Shown here: piece after piece, positions 1 through 4,652 of the stretch | Layout of the letters: each line of letters opens with the position of its first letter | How positions within the stretch are numbered: the stretch's first letter is position 1 | DNA from: Cyclobacteriaceae bacterium | GTDB taxonomy: Bacteria > Bacteroidota > Bacteroidia > Cytophagales > Cyclobacteriaceae | Direction: 5' to 3' | Assembly (NCBI GenBank): GCA_025363495.1 | Contig: JANYDR010000430.1 | Location: 1 to 7,094 of the forward strand | Length of the DNA stretch: 7,094 bases | The notes under the pieces: generated by a model | The model's input: the letters and a program-made list of their open reading frames with translations, nothing else | Told to the model about the DNA's origin: nothing | Databases searched by the model: none | Program-made: the position numbers and the translations under genes

Positions 1-134
1 GTTACGAATCTATGCTTGATTACTACGAAAGAGTATCTCCACAACTTAATGAACCGCTGTATACGTGGCCCGTACGTACAGTGGTGTGAGAGGCGAACCT
101 CGTCAGTTACAACTGGCGAGGCCGTCTACTCGAT
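1..134 (+). mobile_element. Group II intron 3' end (domains V and VI), truncated by window edge
   Basis: This is the 3' end of a self-splicing, retromobile group II intron. Domain V folds well by eye. A 9-bp lower helix (53-61 with 77-85) contains the catalytic triad C55-G56-C57 with the expected G-U wobble (G56-T82). A two-base bulge, C75-G76, follows, then a 4-bp upper helix (62-65 with 71-74) and a short loop. Domain VI follows as a 10-bp hairpin (98-107 with 112-121, loop TACA), and a basal segment CTACTCGAT holds the probable branch-point A128. The 3' splice site is placed after T134, though 135 is also possible. An open frame at 3-89, ending TGA inside domain V, may be the tail of the intron-encoded reverse transcriptase or chance; too little is visible to decide. 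Domains I-IV and the rest of any maturase lie to the left. The intron points towards, and lies just beyond, the 3' end of the gene at 160-942. Confidence 0.85.
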
Positions 135-148
135 TGGCGGCCGTTTAC
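134..148. repeat. Left arm of 15-bp inverted repeat flanking the 260-aa gene
   Basis: The sequence TTGGCGGCCGTTTAC recurs inverted at 952-966 with one mismatch (14 of 15 match). The two arms bracket the gene at 160-942 closely, 11 nt beyond its stop and 9 nt before its start codon. The left arm begins at the group II intron's 3' junction. The arms could be terminal inverted repeats of a small element. No transposase and no clear target duplication is visible, so this is suggestive only. Confidence 0.5.
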
Positions 149-159
149 TTCCATCAACT

Positions 160-942
160 CTAAACGTCAAGTCTCGATAGTTCACGATAGTTTAATTTCC
201 ATTTATCAGTCAGCATATTTGCTTTGTCAACAATTTCACTATTAATAAAGTCTATCATGAGCGGCACGACATTGTTTCCTAGTCTAGTCAAATTTGGAGA
301 CTCGCCAAATTCTCCGGGTAAATGAATCTGATTCCTTAACCTCCTAAAGTCTTCAATTATTCCTAATAGATCTATTGATAAATTCAAAGTCTCGTAATAC
401 TTAATCTCCTTAGAAATTAAACTAAAATCAAGACTCTTTTCGGTTATCCCCTTCAGAATATTCTTTTGAAGCGTTGTGTCATAAAAATAACCGGAAATAT
501 TAAATAACTCACTTTTATGAATTGGCCTTTCCCTTTGTTCTTTTCTTAATTCTTTAAATTCATTTTTGTCCTCCAAATAATTAACTAAAAAATCATTCTC
601 CAAAATTCTTGATTTATAGAATAACTCAAATCCAGTGGCTATATAAAAATTCTCTAGGTTTATATACTCCATTCTTTGCCATTGTGTCTGTGATATTTGG
701 TGAGTCCGGATATCAAATGTTCCATTATCTAAAGCCTCCTGAGTCCTTCGTGATTCGTCTCTAAGAATTGGAAATTGTCCAATTAGAATAGAACTTAAAA
801 ATATTTTATAAGCCTCATGGTAAAGTGAAACTACAAACGCATCCCGATTTAAATCATCTTTGTACGCCAACTGTGTCCGTTTAAACACGTCACATCCAGG
901 TAAATTCCTTTCTCTAGCTTCAGCTTCTGTAATTGTCAACAT
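160..942 (-). CDS. Hypothetical protein, AT-rich orphan with HEPN-like motif
   Basis: I do not recognise this 260-aa protein as a named family. It starts at ATG (940-942) and stops at TAG. It has no signal peptide or membrane segment, is rich in charged and aromatic residues, and looks mostly helical and cytosolic. Near residues 200-209 it carries RLRNQIHLPG inside a helix-like stretch. This resembles the R...H signature of HEPN-fold proteins (R-x4-6-H), which include toxin and abortive-infection RNases; the assignment is inference from one motif. The gene is much more AT-rich than its neighbours: positions 541-600 hold 12 G/C in 60, whereas 5461-5520, inside the oxidoreductase gene, hold 28 in 60. 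It sits between 15-bp inverted repeats, next to a group II intron, and has no obvious operon partner. Together these suggest horizontal acquisition. The 9-nt leader next to the ATG is A/T-rich with no Shine-Dalgarno sequence. Confidence 0.75.
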   Translation of the reverse strand: MLTITEAEARERNLPGCDVFKRTQLAYKDDLNRDAFVVSLYHEAYKIFLSSILIGQFPILRDESRRTQEALDNGTFDIRTHQISQTQWQRMEYINLENFYIATGFELFYKSRILENDFLVNYLEDKNEFKELRKEQRERPIHKSELFNISGYFYDTTLQKNILKGITEKSLDFSLISKEIKYYETLNLSIDLLGIIEDFRRLRNQIHLPGEFGESPNLTRLGNNVVPLMIDFINSEIVDKANMLTDKWKLNYRELSRLDV

Positions 943-951
943 AGCTTATTT

Positions 952-966
952 GTAAATGGCCGCCAA
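952..966. repeat. Right arm of 15-bp inverted repeat flanking the 260-aa gene
   Basis: GTAAATGGCCGCCAA is the inverted partner of 134-148, with 14 of 15 positions matching. It lies 9 nt upstream of the start codon of the 260-aa gene, so it would fall in its leader or promoter region. Similarity fades outside the 15 bp on both sides. Confidence 0.5.
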
Positions 967-1007
967 CTAGTGGCTATGTTCAATATTACCTATACATCTA
1001 TTATCGA

Positions 1008-1048
1008 AGGTGCACATACAATCCAGGATGAGCCAGTTTTGTGCACCT
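1008..1048 (-). terminator. Possible hairpin after the 191-aa gene
   Basis: AGGTGCACA (1008-1016) and TGTGCACCT (1040-1048) form a perfect 9-bp inverted repeat with a 23-nt loop. It starts 22 nt beyond the stop codon of the gene ending at 1071. There is no following T-run and the loop is long, so a factor-independent terminator is doubtful. It could equally be a protein-binding site or a chance match. Confidence 0.2.
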
Positions 1049-1070
1049 CATGGTTCACGATAGTATCCAA

Positions 1071-1646
1071 CTACACCTTACTCTCAATCGTCACCTTTTG
1101 TTCAGTCTTGTTCCCTGGCCGATCCATGGCTTGAACCTCTATGACAGTTCCAACTATCTCAGGGTTTGCTACGGTCAACGTATAGACCCACATGACTGGC
1201 TTGCGTTTATAACGGCTGGTGGCACCTGTTTCAAGCTGATTACCATTTTTATCAGTGATTGTCACGTTCACCGAAGTAACCTGGAAATCATCTGTCGCCT
1301 TGATGCGGATCTTGTCGCCGATAGCGCCGGTGTGCTGTTTCAAACTGATGTAATGGATCTTAGGCGCAGTGAGATAATCAGTAACAGCGACGGTTCGCGC
1401 ATTCGTGTGTCTGCTGTCGATACCTTTTGAATACAACTTCTTCATTCCGGGTTCCGTAAGGATCTCCCTGGCCCAGGCGCCAGCTTTGGCAAAACGATCA
1501 TTGGTTTCCTTCTTCCTGATCGACTTTGATGCTTTTGGTACCGTTATGGTAGAAACTATCGTCTGGTTGCGAATTTTCCTAACTACTACATCATTGCTGA
1601 GCAGCGCCGAAATGTCGCCCTTGGTTGGCTTTCTGATTTTTGGCAT
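1071..1646 (-). CDS. Uncharacterised protein with basic N-terminus and Ig-like C-terminal half
   Basis: This protein has about 191 aa counting from the ATG at 1644-1646, which begins MPKIRKPTKGD. A TTG six codons upstream would add six residues but is less likely. The N-terminal half (about 1-75) is basic and helical, with no signal peptide or membrane helix. The C-terminal half (about 85-190) is rich in alternating beta-type sequence, including IGDKIRIKATDDF, VNVTITDKNGN and VQAMDRPGNKTE, as in Ig/FN3-like sandwich domains. Similar-looking unnamed proteins of about this size occur in Bacteroidota as far as I recall, but I know of no function. It is flanked by long intergenic DNA and seems to be transcribed alone. 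A candidate promoter with a tandem 10-bp repeat lies just upstream (1665-1695). Confidence 0.8.
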   Translation of the reverse strand: MPKIRKPTKGDISALLSNDVVVRKIRNQTIVSTITVPKASKSIRKKETNDRFAKAGAWAREILTEPGMKKLYSKGIDSRHTNARTVAVTDYLTAPKIHYISLKQHTGAIGDKIRIKATDDFQVTSVNVTITDKNGNQLETGATSRYKRKPVMWVYTLTVANPEIVGTVIEVQAMDRPGNKTEQKVTIESKV

Positions 1647-1664
1647 AGGATGGAGGTTGTACAA

Positions 1665-1695
1665 TAAAGATACAGAATTGTGCCAAATTGTGCCA
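1665..1695 (-). promoter_or_regulatory. Candidate promoter with exact tandem 10-bp repeat upstream of the 191-aa gene
   Basis: On the plus strand AATTGTGCCA occurs twice back to back (1676-1685 and 1686-1695). On the minus strand this reads TGGCACAATT twice, then CTG, then TATCTTTA (1672-1665). The last element differs by one base from the Bacteroidota -7 consensus TAnnTTTG and lies 18 nt before the start codon. The repeat would then occupy the -33 region and spacer. That placement suits an operator, but promoter assignment by eye is weak. Confidence 0.35.
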
Positions 1696-1783
1696 GATCA
1701 GCACATTTTGTTGTCATTCATGCTAGTCTGTTGTCAGTCTCCCCAATGCATCCTCTGATATAGAAGTCAGACTCCTTTCATTT

Positions 1784-1837
1784 ACCAATAGGGTAACCAC
1801 GGTATGACCACGGGGTCACCAAGGGTCGACCACGCTC
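1784..1837. repeat. Imperfect 11-bp-period direct repeat with ACCA core
   Basis: ACCA recurs at 1784, 1796, 1807, 1818 and 1829, with spacings of 12, 11, 11 and 11 bp. The last four fall in units resembling tnACCAcgggt (1794-1837). A period near one helical turn places the cores on one face of the DNA, as in arrays bound by regulators. It lies about 140-190 nt upstream of the start of the 191-aa gene and just before a small plus-strand ORF. Confidence 0.5.
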
Positions 1838-1849
1838 GGAGGTAATTTT

Positions 1850-2029
1850 GTGCGTTTTGATACTGGAAATGGAGGTGCAAGGATTAAAAACCGTGCAAAT
1901 GCAGGAATTATTAGGTTTTTGCTCTGCTTGTTTATGGGAGTATTAAAGAATTACCGGCCTTCTGCAGGTACTTATCGAAGGTACGAAAAAGCGCGGAGGT
2001 CGTTACATAGAAGGAAAGTTTTTTTGTAA
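1850..2029 (+). CDS. Doubtful small ORF, 59 codons, basic protein
   Basis: The frame runs from GTG at 1850 to TAA at 2027-2029 and is too short for routine gene calling. The predicted peptide starts VRFDTGNGG, has a short hydrophobic run IIRFLLCLFMGVL (about 20-32), and ends in an Arg/Lys-rich tail (RRYEKARRSLHRRK). GGAGG at 1838-1842 stands 7 nt before the GTG. Bacteroidota rarely rely on such sites, so this supports the start only weakly. The frame is open back to 1808, and a chance frame of this size is not surprising. It would be the only plus-strand protein gene in the window. I do not recognise it. Confidence 0.2.
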   Translation: MRFDTGNGGARIKNRANAGIIRFLLCLFMGVLKNYRPSAGTYRRYEKARRSLHRRKVFL

Positions 2030-2154
2030 AAATTATTCTTTGTCGTGGCCGCTTAATAACAATTCTGCAATCAATTTTATATTCTTCAAGAAAAAATACT
2101 GTAGGCCTGGGCTAATAAATCTTGCCCACTTCGGGGCTTAAATAGATAGATCAA
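2030..2154. other. Intergenic stretch after the acyltransferase gene
   Basis: This AT-rich intergenic DNA completes the gap of roughly 500 nt between the genes at 1071-1646 and 2155-2889. I see no RNA gene in it. On the minus strand, TGGGC and GCCCA (between 2105 and 2128) can form a 5-bp stem. A T6 run follows about a dozen bases later (2091-2096). This might be a weak terminator for the acyltransferase gene. Confidence 0.3.
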
Positions 2155-2889
2155 TTAATACAACTTGATCTCATGTTTCATCACAGAGATCACTTTTTCT
2201 TTCAACGTGGGAAGGTCACTGAGTTTCAATCCTTCAGTTGGGATTTCATTTAATACAACGATCTTTATTTTGCCGGGCTTAATGGTGAATTTTTTGGGAG
2301 GCATTAGTTTCCCCGCGCCGAGTATGACCATTGGAAGAACGGGCTGTTGTGTTTCTATCGCAATACGAAATGCACCGTCGAAAAATGGTTGAAGGGGCTC
2401 GTTGCTGCGGTTTTGTGTTCCTTCCGGAAAAATTAAAATAGAGATACCTCGCTTCAAAACATCTTTGAGGTGGTCCATGCTTTTCCTGCGACTTTCATTA
2501 CTGGAGCGGTCAACAATGATGGTGGCATTATTGGCGATCCATCCAAATACCGGGATTTTTTTTAGTTCTTTTTTGGCCAATGGCCGGATTTGGGTTGGTA
2601 CAGTTAAGCAAACACCGGGTATATCGAGGTAGGAGGTATGATTGCTGATATAGACATACGACTTGCCTGGATGAATATTTTCTTTGCCCTTGATTTCGTA
2701 GGGTATAAAATTCAGCTTACTGAACGTCCAGGACCAGAGTTTTAAAAACTGGTAGCTGATGGTCCCGTATTTTTCACCGAAAAGAAAAGGTAATAATATC
2801 CCCGGCAGGTAAAGGATCATGAAAAAGGTGAACACAAATAACACCCACGCGATGTAGAGTTTTTGCAATACGGTACGGAGAAATCCCAA
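2155..2889 (-). CDS. 1-acyl-sn-glycerol-3-phosphate acyltransferase family protein (PlsC-like)
   Basis: This is a membrane-associated acyltransferase that probably transfers an acyl chain from acyl-ACP or acyl-CoA to lysophosphatidic acid or a related lysolipid in phospholipid synthesis. All family blocks are visible: the catalytic HX4D motif NHTSYLD (His84, Asp89), block II ending in VDR (about 126-128), the glycerol-phosphate-binding FPEGTQNRS (154-162), and PVLPMVI (183-189). A hydrophobic segment at about 12-38 anchors the N-terminus. At 244 aa the length is normal. The start appears to be TTG (2887-2889). The frame upstream is open to a TAA about 19 codons away but has no ATG or GTG, and the next Met (24) lies inside the membrane segment. 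The exact substrate is uncertain because PlsC-like paralogues vary, for example in ornithine-lipid synthesis. It lies 86 nt downstream of the YdeI-like gene, and co-transcription is possible. Confidence 0.93.
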   Translation of the reverse strand: MGFLRTVLQKLYIAWVLFVFTFFMILYLPGILLPFLFGEKYGTISYQFLKLWSWTFSKLNFIPYEIKGKENIHPGKSYVYISNHTSYLDIPGVCLTVPTQIRPLAKKELKKIPVFGWIANNATIIVDRSSNESRRKSMDHLKDVLKRGISILIFPEGTQNRSNEPLQPFFDGAFRIAIETQQPVLPMVILGAGKLMPPKKFTIKPGKIKIVVLNEIPTEGLKLSDLPTLKEKVISVMKHEIKLY

Positions 2890-2940
2890 GCGGCGTAATT
2901 TTTCTGCAAGATAATAATAGTTGATTGTTGTTGGTTAATT

Positions 2941-2964
2941 ATTGGTCGAACACGGACGGCCAAT
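2941..2964 (-). terminator. Small hairpin after the YdeI-like gene
   Basis: ATTGGTC (2941-2947) pairs with GGCCAAT (2958-2964) to give a 7-bp stem with one G-T wobble and a 10-nt loop. It begins 11 nt past the stop codon of the gene ending at 2976. No clear T-run follows, so it may be only a weak or partial terminator. Confidence 0.25.
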
Positions 2965-2975
2965 CGCCAACGATC

Positions 2976-3584
2976 TTATATATATTTCCAATTACGAATC
3001 TTCCCCTCCGCCAACCATTCAATAGTAGTATTCAATCGCTTTACTCTTGTCGCGTCCGTTTTAGCTTCCGTGATCCAATCAACATAGTCCTTTTTGTTGG
3101 TGTAGCTGAATCCCTCAAACGTTGTACGCGCTGCGTGGTCTTTGACAAGGGCCTTTTTCAGATCTACAGGTATTGTTAGAATCTTCTTACTCGCAGGTGT
3201 CGCCTTTCGAATGATTTTTACATCCTCCTCATTTAGCCTCATGGCTTCCCGGATGTAGTTGATAAGGATCTTATCGGATGGAAGATCTTTCAGGTTTCTT
3301 AATTGTCCGAAATGACCCATCGCCGTTTTATTTCCCACGGATAATAATTTATCATAATCCTCCATGAGCCTTGCCTTCCAGAATCCAAATGAACAGTGCT
3401 GTTTGAATGAGGCCATACTGCAAAGAATGCCGTGATAATTGAAATGAGGGAACCCCCACTTTATAGTTTCTTCTACTTCCGGACAGGCTTTGTGAACTAC
3501 ATCACGAAGGTGATTTAGAATAGGTTTTGCGAAATCTTTAGACTTGTTTACATAGTCATTGATTCGTTTATCTTTTCTGATCAT
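2976..3584 (-). CDS. DUF1801 / YdeI-OmdA family protein
   Basis: A 202-aa cytosolic protein with two parts. Residues about 10-115 match the DUF1801 (YdhG-like) fold, with IKWGFPHFNYHG (41-52) followed by MASFKQHCSFGFWK (57-70). Residues about 135-202 match the OmdA/YdeI-type C-terminal segment: an IPVDLKKAL stretch, AARTTFEGFSYTNKKDYVDW (151-170), ITEAK, and the closing AEGKIRNWKY. This architecture and length are typical of Bacteroidota members annotated YdeI/OmpD-associated. The E. coli YdeI name relates to envelope and antimicrobial-peptide tolerance, but no biochemical activity is established that I know of. The start is ATG at 3582-3584. The leader is C/A-rich and lacks a Shine-Dalgarno sequence. 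A nested inverted repeat lies just upstream. Confidence 0.9.
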   Translation of the reverse strand: MIRKDKRINDYVNKSKDFAKPILNHLRDVVHKACPEVEETIKWGFPHFNYHGILCSMASFKQHCSFGFWKARLMEDYDKLLSVGNKTAMGHFGQLRNLKDLPSDKILINYIREAMRLNEEDVKIIRKATPASKKILTIPVDLKKALVKDHAARTTFEGFSYTNKKDYVDWITEAKTDATRVKRLNTTIEWLAEGKIRNWKYI

Positions 3585-3604
3585 GTAAAAGTTGTTAGTT
3601 GATC

Positions 3605-3724
3605 GTTATTGGTTGGTCAATCCGGGCGACCTTAGGTATTTTAATAAGTTGGAGTGATGAAATTGGTCGGTGGAAAACACCGACCAAAGGCGGGCCGAGC
3701 AACAAATAACGACCAACCAACAAC
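3605..3724. repeat. Nested inverted repeat, MITE/REP-like, about 120 bp
   Basis: The outer arms are GTTATTGGTTGGTC (3605-3618) and GACCAACCAACAAC (3711-3724), pairing at 13 of 14 positions. Inside is a perfect 10-bp hairpin (3663-3687). The inner and outer arms share the word TTGGTYGGT, so the structure looks built from related pieces. It fills the gap between the VOC and YdeI-like genes, ending 8 nt from the VOC stop codon. It may be a short palindromic element or simply a complex terminator. Confidence 0.5.
3663..3687 (-). terminator. Strong hairpin after the VOC gene
   Basis: TTGGTCGGTG (3663-3672) and CACCGACCAA (3678-3687) form a perfect 10-bp stem around a 5-nt loop. On the minus strand the stem is followed by a moderately T-rich sequence (AATTTCATC) rather than a long T-run. 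Its position between two co-directional genes fits a terminator for the upstream VOC transcript. Confidence 0.55.
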
Positions 3725-3732
3725 CATTAAGA

Positions 3733-4143
3733 TTATTCTTTTTGCCCCAGGCTAAACCAGTTTCCGGAGTCATCTTTAAAAAGTGCCTCCAGCCCATAGA
3801 ATTCTTTTTTTGGTGCTTTTTTAAATTCTACTCCCTTGGCTTTTAACTCTTCATAGGTGGCGTAGATATCTTTGCATTCGAACACTCCAAAACCAAAGGT
3901 CCCTGCTTTAACAAGGTTCCGCATTTGTTCGGCTGTTTCTTTTGTGAACATCATTCCATCAGTGATGGCCATTAATGTGATTTCAAGCTCTGGTTGCCCG
4001 GGCGGAGTCACGGTCAGCCACCGCATTCCCGGCCCCATGGGTGCATCGGTGTGGACTTTAAATCCAAGCTTATTTACATAAAAATCATGTGCACTGTCCT
4101 GATCGAGGACAAACACACTCACATGTGATAATTTTGTGATCAT
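3733..4143 (-). CDS. VOC family protein (glyoxalase/bleomycin-resistance fold)
   Basis: A 136-aa single-module protein of the vicinal-oxygen-chelate superfamily, whose members include glyoxalases, extradiol dioxygenases and antibiotic-binding proteins. Two beta-alpha-beta-beta-beta units are visible. The first starts SHVSVFVLDQDSAHDFY (6-22) with His7 in the usual metal-ligand position, continues GFKV, and ends ELEITLM (52-58). The second runs from FGFGVFECKDIYATYEEL (83-100) to EALFKDDSGNWFSL (119-132). The start is ATG at 4141-4143. The substrate cannot be read from the sequence. It lies 74 nt downstream of an AraC-type regulator gene on the same strand, a common pairing in Bacteroidota, so that regulator may control it or be co-transcribed with it. 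Confidence 0.92.
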   Translation of the reverse strand: MITKLSHVSVFVLDQDSAHDFYVNKLGFKVHTDAPMGPGMRWLTVTPPGQPELEITLMAITDGMMFTKETAEQMRNLVKAGTFGFGVFECKDIYATYEELKAKGVEFKKAPKKEFYGLEALFKDDSGNWFSLGQKE

Positions 4144-4217
4144 AAATATTGTTTTGTTGTGCAGTAAAGATCTGACGCCGTTCAGCTAACCACTTCTTGA
4201 AAATTGCTTTTTTTCGT

Positions 4218-4634
4218 CTAGCCTTTCGCTTCGGCAAAACAATTAGGAATAAATTTTAATGGCGTTTGGGAGATATCGGTTTTGATCTGCAATTGTTGTA
4301 GCTGATAAGCGGAAGGAGTGAGGCCAGTAATTCGTTTAAATAATCCGGTGAATGAACTTACGCTTTCAAATCCCACTAAAAAACAAACCTCATTTATCGG
4401 CTTGTTCGTCCGTAATAATTGAGTTGCCTGATGGATACGCACCGATGTAAGATAATTATGGGGAGTTTTTCCGTACGACTTTTTGAACAGGCGGATGAAG
4501 TGAAATTTTGAAAAGAACGCTTCATCCGCAATGTTGTCAAGGTCTATGTTATCGGCGTAATGGTTATCCATGTACAGTTTTGCCTGCACTATTCGTCTGT
4601 ACAGGTAAATTTTTGGATAGGGTAATTCTTCCAT
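4218..4634 (-). CDS. AraC-family DNA-binding protein, HTH domain only
   Basis: A transcription regulator of 138 aa made almost entirely of the AraC/XylS double helix-turn-helix. The first HTH spans about 29-62 (IADEAFFSKFHFIRLFKK, then SYGKTPHNYL). The second spans about 79-110 (INEVCFLVGFESVSSFTGLFKRITGLTPSAY, split here by function). There is no N-terminal ligand-binding cupin domain, so it cannot sense an inducer in the classical way; a partner or its own level may set its activity. The start is taken as ATG at 4632-4634. A TTG directly before it would add one residue. It begins 18 nt after the stop codon of the oxidoreductase gene, so the two are probably co-transcribed, and it precedes the VOC gene. 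Confidence 0.92.
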   Translation of the reverse strand: MEELPYPKIYLYRRIVQAKLYMDNHYADNIDLDNIADEAFFSKFHFIRLFKKSYGKTPHNYLTSVRIHQATQLLRTNKPINEVCFLVGFESVSSFTGLFKRITGLTPSAYQLQQLQIKTDISQTPLKFIPNCFAEAKG

Positions 4635-4652
4635 CAAATGCTTTCGCTATTA

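Noticed and set aside
120..149. GGCCGTCTACT / GGCCGTTTACT direct repeat across the intron junction
   Set aside because: An 11-nt match with one mismatch at this distance is within chance, and the first copy is explained by domain VI.
134..970. Integron cassette with attC site
   Set aside because: No pair of RYYYAAC and GTTRRRY core sites was found at either edge of the gene; GTTGGCG only partly resembles a core site.
180..1064. 12-bp direct repeat GTTCACGATAGT at 180-191 and 1053-1064, roughly flanking the 260-aa gene
   Set aside because: An exact 12-mer pair is expected about once by chance in 7 kb, one copy is inside coding sequence, and it does not line up with the 15-bp inverted repeats.
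1041..1430. Plus-strand ORF of 129 codons
   Set aside because: It lies antisense to the 191-aa gene, whose frame shows better protein-like composition and a plausible start; the antisense frame shows no recognisable domain.
3606..3797. Minus-strand ORF of 63 codons
   Set aside because: It overlaps the 3' end of the VOC gene in another frame and runs through the nested inverted repeat, so its peptide is a by-product of those sequences.
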